From: CAZQSL01 sp964595945
GTDB taxonomy: Bacteria > UBP15 > UBA6099 > JAJRTR01
DNA length: 12,092 nt
Assembly: GCA_964595945.1 (NCBI GenBank)
Contig: CAZQSL010000108.1
Location: 1-12,092, forward strand
Reading direction: 5' to 3'
Part shown: piece by piece, positions 1 to 7,068 of the stretch
How the letters are laid out: each line of letters starts with the position of its first letter
How positions within the stretch are numbered: the stretch's first letter is position 1
Position numbers and translations under genes: made by a program
Notes under the pieces: generated by a model
The model's input: the letters and a program-made list of their open reading frames with translations, nothing else
Databases searched by the model: none
Told to the model about the DNA's origin: nothing

Positions 1-978
1 GGCGAGGACGCTTCGATCGAAATCCAGCAAGCCATGAAACCTTTCCCCTCGTCAGGCTATATACTCAAATATGTCGGCAGCGCCACAGAACGCCTCGGCA
101 TGATCCCCCTCGCCGAAGACTATTACAAACAGGCGCTCATCCTGACTCCCGACTATATCGACACCGCGCTCCAGACCGTCAAACTGCTCGACAGCGAAGG
201 AGTCGACAAGTCGATCATCGACGACTTGTTCGCAAAAATACACGACGAGGCCGGCAACACTCTCGAGTCGATGCTCGTATACTCATCATACTTGCAGAAA
301 CAGGGCCGCCTCAAGGAGGCCAACCGCCTTTTCGACAAAATGCAGCGCGACTATCCCCGCTCCGCGATGGTGCTGACAGCCGTCGCCAATTTCCACGCCG
401 ACATCGCTCACGAACAGGATGCCCGGGGTGCCATCGCACAGGCCGCCACCATTGCTCCCTACTCCGGTCTGGTCAGGGTTTCACAGGCCGCAATTAACAT
501 TTCCTATGGCGACTACGAGGAAGCCCTGACAGCACTGAACGGAGTGGACCGCATGACTTCCAACCCGGCCGCCGTCTACTACAACCAGGGACTCGCCCAC
601 CAGAGTTTGAAAAATCCGGCCTCAGCCGCTAAAAATTATATGGACGCTATCGAGGCCGACCGTGGATTGGGCGAAGCGTGGGAAAACCTTATAATGATGT
701 CGTTCAACTCAGGCGACAACGCCCTTGCGGAGCGCCTGATACGCATGATGATCAGCGAAGCTCCGGCAGAAAAAATCCGCTGGACACGACTGACCATGCT
801 GCTCATCGACAATGTGGGAGTGGAAAAATCTTGGAACGCGATAAACGCCGTTGTCGCCACAATCCCGGGCCTGCCCAGGGAAAAGCGGAACGTTTTTATC
901 GAAATCCTTCGCAGAAGCTCCCGCGAAGACGCCGCAAAACAGGTCGAAAAACTATTCTCGCAGTCCGAAGTGAAATAG
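1..978 (+). CDS. TPR-repeat protein, 3' part (5' end outside window)
   Basis: The reading frame is open to the left edge: 11 codons precede the first visible ATG at 34 without a stop, so the true start probably lies outside the window and at least 325 residues are visible. The protein is helical and rich in Ala, Leu and Asp/Glu, with degenerate tetratricopeptide repeats. Examples are a segment near the left edge with the YYKQAL...P pattern, and a pair around visible residues 175-240 with AVYYNQGLAHQSL followed by AAKNYMDAIEAD and AWENL. TPR arrays are protein-interaction scaffolds and the partner is not evident. No membrane segment or enzyme motif is visible. The next gene starts 46 bp downstream on the same strand, so co-transcription with fmdB is plausible. 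The fold call is fairly safe; no specific function can be given. Confidence 0.8.
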   Translation, partial: GEDASIEIQQAMKPFPSSGYILKYVGSATERLGMIPLAEDYYKQALILTPDYIDTALQTVKLLDSEGVDKSIIDDLFAKIHDEAGNTLESMLVYSSYLQKQGRLKEANRLFDKMQRDYPRSAMVLTAVANFHADIAHEQDARGAIAQAATIAPYSGLVRVSQAAINISYGDYEEALTALNGVDRMTSNPAAVYYNQGLAHQSLKNPASAAKNYMDAIEADRGLGEAWENLIMMSFNSGDNALAERLIRMMISEAPAEKIRWTRLTMLLIDNVGVEKSWNAINAVVATIPGLPREKRNVFIEILRRSSREDAAKQVEKLFSQSEVK

Positions 979-1024
979 CAACTCGCAATGCAGTCAATTA
1001 CATTCGACAAGGAGCGTAAGTGAA

Positions 1025-1255
1025 ATGCCAGTCTACGACTATCAATGCACCGCCTGCGGAGAGCAGGTCGAAGTGATACACGGTGCAGAAGAAAAATATA
1101 AGGGAAAGTGCGAAAAGTGCGGAGCCAGTCTCCAGAAGCTCTTTATACCCGTCGGAATCGTTTTCAAGGGAAGCGGTTTTTATATCAACGACAGCAAAAA
1201 ATCCGACACGCCAACCGTTTCCACCCCCGCGAAGGCAGAGGCCGCAAAGCCATAG
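1025..1255 (+). CDS. FmdB-family zinc ribbon protein
   Basis: A 76-residue protein that starts MPVYDYQC, the hallmark N-terminus of the FmdB/CxxC regulatory family (putative regulatory protein FmdB, first seen beside formamidase genes). Two CxxC pairs, C8-x2-C11 and C29-x2-C32, should bind one zinc ion. They are followed by the usual FKGSGFYINDS segment (about 48-58) and then a low-complexity Ser/Thr/Pro/Ala/Lys tail. The length is normal for the family. AAGGAG at 1009-1014 lies 10 nt upstream of the ATG and supports this start. The family's biochemical role is unresolved; a nucleic-acid or protein-binding zinc ribbon is the usual inference. The gene lies between a TPR protein and dprA, and a hairpin follows the stop codon. 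A second, more divergent FmdB-like gene is encoded at 10638-10937 on the other strand. Confidence 0.9.
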   Translation: MPVYDYQCTACGEQVEVIHGAEEKYKGKCEKCGASLQKLFIPVGIVFKGSGFYINDSKKSDTPTVSTPAKAEAAKP

Positions 1256-1281
1256 ATAATCTTGTCCGCATCAGCATCTCG

Positions 1282-1315
1282 CGGCGGGGTATCCCCCCGC
1301 CGTTTGCATTTTTGC
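1282..1315 (+). terminator. Hairpin with T-rich tail after fmdB
   Basis: CGGCGGGG (1282-1289) pairs perfectly with CCCCGCCG (1295-1302) across a 5-nt loop. It is followed by TTTGCATTTTTG, a T-rich but interrupted tail. This looks like an intrinsic terminator or attenuator for the TPR-fmdB transcript, 27 nt after the fmdB stop and 56 nt before the dprA start. The broken T-tract means termination may be partial, leaving some read-through into dprA. Confidence 0.65.
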
Positions 1316-1370
1316 CGACTCGCGTACTGACAACCCCGCCGCCGGTAAAGCCGCCAGGATACACACTCAC

Positions 1371-2486
1371 ATGAAAACCAGAGACGCTCAATACTGGATC
1401 GCCCTCAACGCCGTTTTCGGCATGACACCCAAGACTTTCTATGACGCGGTGGCACACTTTGGCGATCCGGCCGGAGTCTGGACAGCATCCGACGAATCAC
1501 TCGCTTCGTCAGGTGTCTTTACCCCCGAAATGCTACGCAAACTGCTCGACGCACGCGCTGCCGGCAACGGCGAGCAGGAAATGGAACGGGCCTTTTCGGC
1601 CGGCATCCGCATCATCACTCTCTACGGCGGCGCCTACCCCCCAGCCTTGCGCGAAACACACTTCCCACCCCCTGTCATCTATGTCCTTGGCGAACTCAAG
1701 GCCATCTCGAAGCGCGGAGTGGCCATCGTCGGCTCACGACAGTGCACGGGCTATGGCAAAACTGTGGCTCACGATCTCGCGGCAGGCCTGAGCAAAGCCG
1801 GATTCAATGTGACAAGCGGATTCGCGCGCGGCATCGATACCGCCGCACACACGGGCAGCGTCGAAGCGGGCGGCACCACTGCGGCCATCCTCGCCACCGG
1901 CCAGTTCCCGAAACCATACTACCCAGCCGGTCACGAAAAACTCGCCGAAAGCATACTCGCCACCGGCGGCGCGCTCGTGAGCGAATACCCCGTCGGCACT
2001 GGCGCGGAAAAATGGAAATTTCCACGCCGCAACAGGATCATCAGCGGACTGTCCGAAGGTGTCATAATCGTCGAAGCCGGCGAAAAAAGCGGCGCTATGG
2101 TCACGGCTGACATCGCCTCCGAACAAAGCCGCCAGGTATTCGCCGTCCCGGGAGACATCACACGCGAGCTCAGCAAAGGCCCGCACAGCCTGATCAAACT
2201 CGGCGCTACCCTCGTCGAAACAGCCGAAGATGTCGTCGGTGTGCTTGGCCGACCTGAATCTCCCGCACAGAAAGAACTCGAATTCGACGCCCCCCCCGAA
2301 ACGCTCCCGGACGCAACTGACTCCGCGATTGTCGAAATCGTCAAGCGCTCTCCCGCAAGTTTCGACGAAATAGCTGCCGCCACGGCACTCCCCGCTTCAC
2401 AGCTCGCTTCGAGACTCCTCATGCTCGAGCTCAGAGGCGCAATCCGCCAGATGCCGGGACGTATTTTTGTCACTACGGCGAGATGA
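1371..2486 (+). CDS. dprA: DNA processing protein DprA (Smf)
   Basis: A 371-residue protein of full family length. In natural transformation DprA binds incoming single-stranded DNA in the cytoplasm and loads RecA on it; many non-competent bacteria also keep it. Domains in order: an N-terminal helical SAM/HhH-like part (about 1-80); the Rossmann-like DprA core (about 85-290) with the motifs VGSRQCTGYG (120-129), SGFARGIDTAAH (149-160), EYPVGT (205-210), FPRRNRIISGLS (217-228), VEAGEKSGAMVTA (234-246) and VPGDI (259-263); then a C-terminal winged-helix-like region (about 315-367), as in many long DprA proteins. The ATG has only a weak AGGA (1356-1359) 11 nt upstream, but it is the first start that keeps the whole domain. 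The gene precedes topA, an order seen in many bacteria. No frameshift or missing core motif is seen. Confidence 0.96.
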   Translation: MKTRDAQYWIALNAVFGMTPKTFYDAVAHFGDPAGVWTASDESLASSGVFTPEMLRKLLDARAAGNGEQEMERAFSAGIRIITLYGGAYPPALRETHFPPPVIYVLGELKAISKRGVAIVGSRQCTGYGKTVAHDLAAGLSKAGFNVTSGFARGIDTAAHTGSVEAGGTTAAILATGQFPKPYYPAGHEKLAESILATGGALVSEYPVGTGAEKWKFPRRNRIISGLSEGVIIVEAGEKSGAMVTADIASEQSRQVFAVPGDITRELSKGPHSLIKLGATLVETAEDVVGVLGRPESPAQKELEFDAPPETLPDATDSAIVEIVKRSPASFDEIAAATALPASQLASRLLMLELRGAIRQMPGRIFVTTAR

Positions 2487-2504
2487 AACCTTTTTCGGGA
2501 CAAA

Positions 2505-2556
2505 ACAATTATTTTTTTTTGTTGCATCCCGCCACCAATTGGTTCATATATATAAA
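2505..2556 (+). promoter_or_regulatory. Candidate topA promoter with AT-rich upstream element
   Basis: After dprA the sequence becomes sharply AT-rich. It has an A/T tract with nine consecutive T at 2512-2520, like an UP element, then TTGCAT at 2522-2527. TATATA (2547-2552) lies 19 nt further on, running into TATAAA (2551-2556). The spacing is longer than the optimal 17 nt, so the exact boxes are uncertain, but a vegetative-type promoter about 85 nt before the topA start is plausible. There is no GC-rich stem before the T-run, so I do not call it a terminator for dprA. Confidence 0.45.
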
Positions 2557-2566
2557 AGGTAAAAGC

Positions 2567-2600
2567 GGCCGGCCGGATGCCAGGCGCCCACTCCCGTGGG
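2567..2600 (+). other. GC-rich structured leader of topA
   Basis: Between the promoter candidate and the topA start lie a self-complementary CCGGCCGG (2569-2576), a GGCGCC palindrome (2583-2588) and a small hairpin: CCCAC (2587-2591), loop TCCC, GTGGG (2596-2600). These would form GC-rich structure in the 5' untranslated RNA. Any regulatory role, for example in supercoiling-responsive or translational control, is speculation. Confidence 0.3.
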
Positions 2601-2639
2601 AAAAGAGATGAAGGAAACGAATCGGAGTCACAGAACACA

Positions 2640-4892
2640 ATGACTAACAAGCAGAAAATGATCATCGTCGAGTCCAGAGCAAAAACACAATCCATCGGAA
2701 AAATCCTCGGAGACGGCTACAAGGTGACTTATTGCCTCGGCCATGTGTACGACCTGCCCGAAAAAGACCTCGGCATTGACGTTAACAGCGAATTCAAACC
2801 CGTATACAAAATGGTTTCGGGCAAAAGCAAACTCATCAAACAACTCAAGGACGAAGCCAAAGAGGTCGACGAAGTAATACTCGCAACTGACCCCGACCGC
2901 GAAGGCGAATCAATCGCATGGCACCTCGCACGCCTTTTCCCCCACAAAAAAATCTACCGCATGTCCTTCAATGAAATCACCGAAAAGGCGATCCGCGAAG
3001 CCATGGGCAACCTCAAGGACATCAACATGAACCTTGTAGACGCCCAACAGGCGCGCCGCGTCATGGACCGCCTCGTAGGCTACAAACTCAGCCCGCTGCT
3101 CTGGCGCAACCTCAACAACAGCCGCCTCAGCGCCGGCAGAGTCCAGTCGGTAGCCCTCCGCCTTATCTGCGAACGCGAACGCGAAATCGAAAAATTCGAT
3201 CCCATCGAATACTGGACACTCACCGGCGTATTTGACAGCGGACCCCGCGCCATCGTCTTTCAGGCCGGATTTATCGGCCTCATCGACGAAGAAATCAAAA
3301 TCCCCAACGAGGAAGCATCCGCAAAACTCCTCGAAATACTGCGCGGCCTCAGATACAAAGTCCATTCCGTCCAGAAAAAAACTGAAAAACGACGCGCCCA
3401 GCCTCCATTCATCACAAGCACCCTCCAGCAGGAAGCATCCCGCAGACTCCGCTTCAGCGCATCCAAAACCATGGCTATCGCACAGCAACTCTACGAAGGC
3501 ATCGAACTCGGCTCCGAAGGCAACACCGGCCTCATCACTTACATGAGAACCGACTCCACCCGCGTGTCCGAAGACGCCCAGCGCGAAGCCCGCGAATTCA
3601 TCAGCACACAATATGGCGACAGCTACCTCCCCGAAAAAAGCCCCGTCTACAAATCCAAATCCGGAGCCCAGGACGCACACGAAGCCATACGCCCCGCATA
3701 CATCACCCGCAGCGTCGCCTCGATCTCCCAATACCTCTCCAAAGACCAGCAGCAACTCTACGATCTGATATGGTCAAGATTCATCGCAAGCCAGATGGCT
3801 CCGGCAATCGTAGACATCACCCGCATCGACATCGCCGGTGACGACAAATACATATTCCGCGCCACCGGCTCCGTCATCAAATTCGACGGATTTCTCAAAA
3901 TCATGAACTACGCGTCTAAAGACAACGATACACCAGAGGAAGAAAAACCGGTCCCCGCCGTCGAAGAAGGCGACATCCTCGACCTCAAGGACCTCCTCCC
4001 CGAACAGCACTTCACAAAACCTCCCGCCCGCTATACCGAAGCATCCCTCGTGCGCGAACTCGAAGAACGCGGCATCGGCCGCCCCAGCACATACGTCCCC
4101 ACGATCGAAACCCTCAAAAAACGCGATTACGTCGCCCTCAAAAAACGCTCTTTCACTCCGACTCAATGGGGCTTCCGCGTCAATGACATCCTCACGAAAA
4201 ACTTCGGCGCCATCGTCGATTACGAATTCACCGCCCACATGGAAGAAGAGCTCGACCAGGTCGAATCAGGCGGCATCGTGTGGCAAAACATCGTCGGCAA
4301 ATTCTATGACCCCTTCGACCAGGACATCAAAAAGGCCATGAAAAGCATGAAATTCACCGACGAAAAGTGCGAAAAGTGCGGCGCGGAACTCGTCCTGAAA
4401 TCCGGCCGCTACGGAGCATTCCTCGGCTGCTCGAAATACCCTGACTGCGATTTCACAAAACCGCTCGCCAACGATACCAAAACTGACCCCGCAGAAAAAA
4501 AGCCCCCCGTCGCCACCGGCGAAAAATGCGAAAAGTGCGGCGCCGACATGGTCATGCGCCAAAGCCGGTTCGGCAGTTTCGTCGCCTGCTCCGCATATCC
4601 AAAATGCAAAAACAAAAAGTCCTACACCCCCGAATTTCCCTGCCCCCGCGAAGGCTGCGACGGCAAGATCATCAAACGCAAAGCCCGCAAGGGACGCTCA
4701 TTTTACGGCTGCACCAAGTACCCTGACTGCAACTTCATCTCATGGCTGCCCCCGGTCGAAGGTTCGGCTTGCCCTGACTGCGGCTCGTTCATGGTTGCCA
4801 TAAAACACGAAAACCGCAACGCTCTCAAATGCTCGCGCGACACCTGCGCGAAGATTGTCCTCGACGCGGATTCCGATGCCGACGAAGAATAA
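2640..4892 (+). CDS. topA: DNA topoisomerase I (type IA)
   Basis: Relaxes negatively supercoiled DNA by single-strand cleavage and passage, through a 5'-phosphotyrosine intermediate. I choose ATG 2640 (750 residues): it gives the normal TopA N-terminus and has GGAG at 2624-2627. An in-frame start at 2577 would add 21 unusual residues encoded by the structured leader. Visible elements: TOPRIM start IIVESRAK (about 8-15), the DPDREGE Mg-binding motif (84-90), GRVQSVALRL (166-175), the active-site segment GLITYMRTDSTRVS with catalytic Tyr301, and ARYTEASLVRELEERGIGRPSTY (split here as ARYTEASLV and RGIGRPSTY). The C-terminus carries four Cys4 zinc ribbons: C577/580/597/603, C630/633/650/656, C668/673/691/697 and C711/714/731/736, ending in an acidic tail. 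Family members usually have VESPAK; here Pro is Arg. Zinc-ribbon number varies between lineages. Confidence 0.97.
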   Translation: MTNKQKMIIVESRAKTQSIGKILGDGYKVTYCLGHVYDLPEKDLGIDVNSEFKPVYKMVSGKSKLIKQLKDEAKEVDEVILATDPDREGESIAWHLARLFPHKKIYRMSFNEITEKAIREAMGNLKDINMNLVDAQQARRVMDRLVGYKLSPLLWRNLNNSRLSAGRVQSVALRLICEREREIEKFDPIEYWTLTGVFDSGPRAIVFQAGFIGLIDEEIKIPNEEASAKLLEILRGLRYKVHSVQKKTEKRRAQPPFITSTLQQEASRRLRFSASKTMAIAQQLYEGIELGSEGNTGLITYMRTDSTRVSEDAQREAREFISTQYGDSYLPEKSPVYKSKSGAQDAHEAIRPAYITRSVASISQYLSKDQQQLYDLIWSRFIASQMAPAIVDITRIDIAGDDKYIFRATGSVIKFDGFLKIMNYASKDNDTPEEEKPVPAVEEGDILDLKDLLPEQHFTKPPARYTEASLVRELEERGIGRPSTYVPTIETLKKRDYVALKKRSFTPTQWGFRVNDILTKNFGAIVDYEFTAHMEEELDQVESGGIVWQNIVGKFYDPFDQDIKKAMKSMKFTDEKCEKCGAELVLKSGRYGAFLGCSKYPDCDFTKPLANDTKTDPAEKKPPVATGEKCEKCGADMVMRQSRFGSFVACSAYPKCKNKKSYTPEFPCPREGCDGKIIKRKARKGRSFYGCTKYPDCNFISWLPPVEGSACPDCGSFMVAIKHENRNALKCSRDTCAKIVLDADSDADEE

Positions 4893-5060
4893 GGGCTTGT
4901 CACAAAATAACCTTAGCATCTTGTTTGTCTTATTTTTCCGTCTTCTGTGTTGCCTGCTCAGTTACATACCTTTAGGTATGCTCCTTCGCAAGCGCCTTGA
5001 TTACGGCCAAAAATCCGGCGCAATCTTGCTATGTTTATTTTCTTCCAAACCCTAAGTCTC
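4893..5060 (+). other. Non-coding, T-rich segment with predicted RNA structure
   Basis: No convincing reading frame covers this stretch directly after topA. It contains a perfect tetraloop hairpin: CATACC (4965-4970), TTTA, GGTATG (4975-4980). A second, longer hairpin pairs GCAA+GCGCC (4988-4996) with GGCGC (5017-5021) and TTGC (5026-5029), with a 4-nt bulge (5022-5025) and a 20-nt loop. In that loop, CGG (5004-5006) and AAAAAT (5009-5014) are complementary to ATTTTT+CCG at 4932-4940, which would make a pseudoknot. It could be topA 3' UTR, a small RNA ending at the terminator at 5086-5115, or one copy of a dispersed intergenic repeat. The pairings are read by eye. Confidence 0.4.
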
Positions 5061-5085
5061 ACCCGCATCTCCATACGTCAATTCC

Positions 5086-5115
5086 AAAGGCGGGGATCAC
5101 TTTCCCCGCCTTTTT
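5086..5115 (+). terminator. Strong intrinsic terminator
   Basis: AAAGGCGGGGA (5086-5096) pairs perfectly over 11 bp with TCCCCGCCTTT (5103-5113) around a 6-nt loop, and the T-run continues to 5115. This is a textbook rho-independent terminator. It ends transcription coming from topA, or an RNA made from the 4893-5060 segment. Reading in the other direction it also has an A/T-flanked stem, so it may work both ways, but no minus-strand gene lies upstream. Confidence 0.9.
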
Positions 5116-5300
5116 CATATAGCTCATCTATTTTGCGCCCCAGAGTGCAACAAATGCCATCGTGGAACCCAAACCCAATTATTCTGGTTAATAGATTAAA
5201 TAGACAAAACGCACATTTATGGCAACAGGTGATTTCGCGCCGCTGATTGGCAAAATACATACGAGAAATATGGGTGTACGCACTTGCACTGACGCTCATA

Positions 5301-5308
5301 GGAGGAGG
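5301..5308 (+). promoter_or_regulatory. Strong Shine-Dalgarno of the chemotaxis receptor gene
   Basis: GGAGGAGG lies 5 nt before the ATG at 5314 and is by far the best ribosome site in the window. It fixes the start of the receptor gene. In the remaining leader (5116-5300) I see AT-rich patches but no promoter boxes I can defend. Confidence 0.85.
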
Positions 5309-5313
5309 CCACG

Positions 5314-6735
5314 ATGTTCAAAGGCATGTCGCTCAAAGCCAAGATCATTACACTGTCGATGATAATATCACTGTGTTTTTCCATACTGCTGACAGCTGTA
5401 TATGTGAAGCTGGCACGATCGGACAGTGACAAGACGATGCTCGCCGTCGATACGGCAACGAGTGTCGTGGCGCATTACGGCGGTCTGGCAAGCTCCGGCG
5501 CAATGTCCCCCGCCGAAGCCCAAAAAGCGGCCGCCGCCACATTGAAAAGCGTAAAATTCGGCGAAGACAACAACTATGTCTTCATACTGGATTTCAATGG
5601 AAAGATCGTCATGCACCCCATCAAGCCCGAACTCGACGGGAAAGACATGCTCGGTGACAAGGATGCCAACGGAGTCTATCTCTTCAAGGAGATGGTTGAC
5701 ATCGCAAAAGAGAAGGGAGCCGGGCAGGTGAAATATCTGTGGCCAAAACCGGGCATGGAAAAACCACAACCCAAAATCTCTTTTGTCAAAAGCTACCCGC
5801 AATGGCAATGGATCGTCGGAGCCGGGGCGTACGAATCGGACATAGCAAGAGCGCTGCTGCCCGTTAAAATACTGCTACTGGTCGCGGGCTCATCGACAGT
5901 CGTATTCACAGTGATATTTTCGGTACTGCTGGCGCAGTCGATAGCGGCCCCGCTCGCCAATGCAATAGTACGACTTGAGGATGGCATGCAGCATCTCGTC
6001 GGCATCTCCACGAATGTCACGGCATCGAGCCAGACACTTGCCGAGGGCTCGTCGCGGCAGGCCGCATCGGTGGAAGAAACCACTGCCGCACTCACCGATC
6101 TCGGTCAAATGGCATCCAACAGCGCTCAGAACACTGACATAGCCAATTCACTCGCGCGCGAATCCCGAGTCAATGCCCAGAAGAGCAATGAGTCGATGGA
6201 CCGTATGCTTGCCTCGATGCAGAAGATACAGGACTCTTCGTCCCAGACTTCGCGCATCATCAAGAGCATCGAGGAAATCGCCTTTCAGACCAACCTGCTC
6301 GCGCTCAATGCCGCAGTCGAAGCCGCCCGCGCGGGCGAAGCCGGCAAAGGTTTTGCCGTCGTCGCCGAAGAGGTCAGAAATCTTGCCATGCGGTCGAGCG
6401 AAGCTGCCCGCAACACTACGAGCCTTATCGAAAAGTCCGTTACGGACACAAATCAGGGCGTCGAAATCGTCAATGACCTCCTGACCGCTTTGCTTGCCAT
6501 CACAGAGAATTCCAACAAGGTTTCGAGTATCATCGACGAAATCGCCGTAGCCGTGAGAGAACAGTCGACCGGCATCGACCGCATCGGCAGTACGCTCTCT
6601 CAGATCGACAAGGACATTCAGGGTAATGCCGCAGCATCGGAGCAGAGCGCCGCTGCGACCGAAGAGATGGACTCCATTACCCGCAACATGCACGAGCTGG
6701 TCAATGACCTGGCCTTTGTCCTCAACGGCAAGTGA
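5314..6735 (+). CDS. Methyl-accepting chemotaxis protein with sCache_2-type sensor
   Basis: A 473-residue transmembrane chemoreceptor. TM1 is about residues 10-32. The periplasmic part (33-180) matches the single-Cache type 2 pattern: NYVFILDFNGKIVMHP (87-102), LDGKDMLGDKDANG (107-120), YLWPKPG (141-147) and SYPQWQWIVGAGAYESD (160-176). TM2 is about 183-207. The cytoplasmic coiled coil has the highly conserved tip EIAFQTNLLALNAAVEAARA (321-340) followed by GEAGKGFAVVAEEVRNLA (341-358), which contacts CheA and CheW. Only about 33 residues separate TM2 from the methylation helix, so a full HAMP domain is missing or strongly reduced. There is no C-terminal NWETF-type pentapeptide. sCache_2 receptors studied elsewhere often bind small carboxylates; the ligand here is unknown. 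No che genes are in the window. It is probably monocistronic, between the terminator at 5086-5115 and a convergent operon. Confidence 0.95.
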   Translation: MFKGMSLKAKIITLSMIISLCFSILLTAVYVKLARSDSDKTMLAVDTATSVVAHYGGLASSGAMSPAEAQKAAAATLKSVKFGEDNNYVFILDFNGKIVMHPIKPELDGKDMLGDKDANGVYLFKEMVDIAKEKGAGQVKYLWPKPGMEKPQPKISFVKSYPQWQWIVGAGAYESDIARALLPVKILLLVAGSSTVVFTVIFSVLLAQSIAAPLANAIVRLEDGMQHLVGISTNVTASSQTLAEGSSRQAASVEETTAALTDLGQMASNSAQNTDIANSLARESRVNAQKSNESMDRMLASMQKIQDSSSQTSRIIKSIEEIAFQTNLLALNAAVEAARAGEAGKGFAVVAEEVRNLAMRSSEAARNTTSLIEKSVTDTNQGVEIVNDLLTALLAITENSNKVSSIIDEIAVAVREQSTGIDRIGSTLSQIDKDIQGNAAASEQSAAATEEMDSITRNMHELVNDLAFVLNGK

Positions 6736-6783
6736 CGGGCGAACAGGGCTGATTATACGAGTGTTTTTTTTTGATTATCACTA

Positions 6784-6820
6784 CCGGAGAAATCTCCTTC
6801 TCGAGAAAAGGTTTCTCCGG
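6784..6820 (+). repeat. Long inverted repeat (hairpin) downstream of the receptor gene
   Basis: CCGGAGAAA (6784-6792) and TTTCTCCGG (6812-6820) form a perfect 9-bp stem. Inside it, CCTT (6796-6799) can pair with AAGG (6808-6811), leaving an 8-nt loop. No T-run follows on either strand; nine T's lie 5' of it, at about 6763-6772. It may be a rho-dependent end or RNA 3' stabiliser for the receptor mRNA, or a protein-binding site, rather than a canonical intrinsic terminator. Confidence 0.55.
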
Positions 6821-6933
6821 CACCTCTACCAGGAAGCGGCACTTATACGAAATTTCAATTGGATTTCCCTATGTATGGTTATGGTCTGTCGAGATGATCT
6901 GGCGTAGCATCGAAAAATAATAAAGACTTTCTG

Positions 6934-6953
6934 ACACGGATTAACACGGATAA
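6934..6953. repeat. Tandem 10-bp direct repeat ACACGGAT(T/A)A
   Basis: ACACGGATTA (6934-6943) is followed at once by ACACGGATAA (6944-6953), nine of ten bases identical. It sits in the middle of the gene-free stretch between two convergent genes. This could be a remnant of a short intergenic repeat family; nothing links it to either gene. Confidence 0.6.
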
Positions 6954-6986
6954 TACCAATACGCGTTCCGTTTAGTAATATCGAAA

Positions 6987-7021
6987 TCCTGAAATATCAT
7001 GTCGCTGCGGCACTTTCAGGA
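6987..7021. repeat. Inverted repeat after the DUF4340 gene
   Basis: TCCTGAAA (6987-6994) and TTTCAGGA (7014-7021) are perfect 8-bp arms around a 19-nt spacer. They begin 48 bp beyond the stop codon of the minus-strand operon. In the minus orientation no T-run follows, so it is at best a weak or factor-dependent terminator for that operon. Confidence 0.35.
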
Positions 7022-7068
7022 AATTGGTGTTACCTGTATGAACGCAACTTGGTATGAGGCGCCTGGCA

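Noticed and set aside
1105..1122. An 18-nt string identical to 4364-4381 in topA (AAAGTGCGAAAAGTGCGG)
   Set aside because: Both encode Lys-Cys-Glu-Lys-Cys-Gly of zinc ribbons with the same preferred codons; protein motif and codon bias explain it without a DNA repeat.
2511..2520. T-run after dprA as an intrinsic terminator
   Set aside because: No GC-rich stem precedes it; it fits better as an AT-rich upstream promoter element.
1931..2695. A 254-codon antisense open frame across the dprA end and the topA leader
   Set aside because: Ser/Ala-rich product without recognisable features; it crosses the promoter region and overlaps two well-supported genes.
2910..3755. A 281-codon open frame antisense to topA
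   Set aside because: Low-complexity Gly/Phe/Asp/Ala-rich product typical of the antisense of C-rich coding DNA; topA covers it with intact catalytic motifs.
4855..5055. A 66-codon frame running from the end of topA into the non-coding segment
   Set aside because: Begins inside topA in another frame, with no ribosome site and no domain pattern; the segment looks non-coding.
5144..5290. AGTGCAA (5144-5150) and TTGCACT (5284-5290) as inverted arms flanking the receptor leader
   Set aside because: Only 7 bp and over 130 nt apart; expected by chance at this length.
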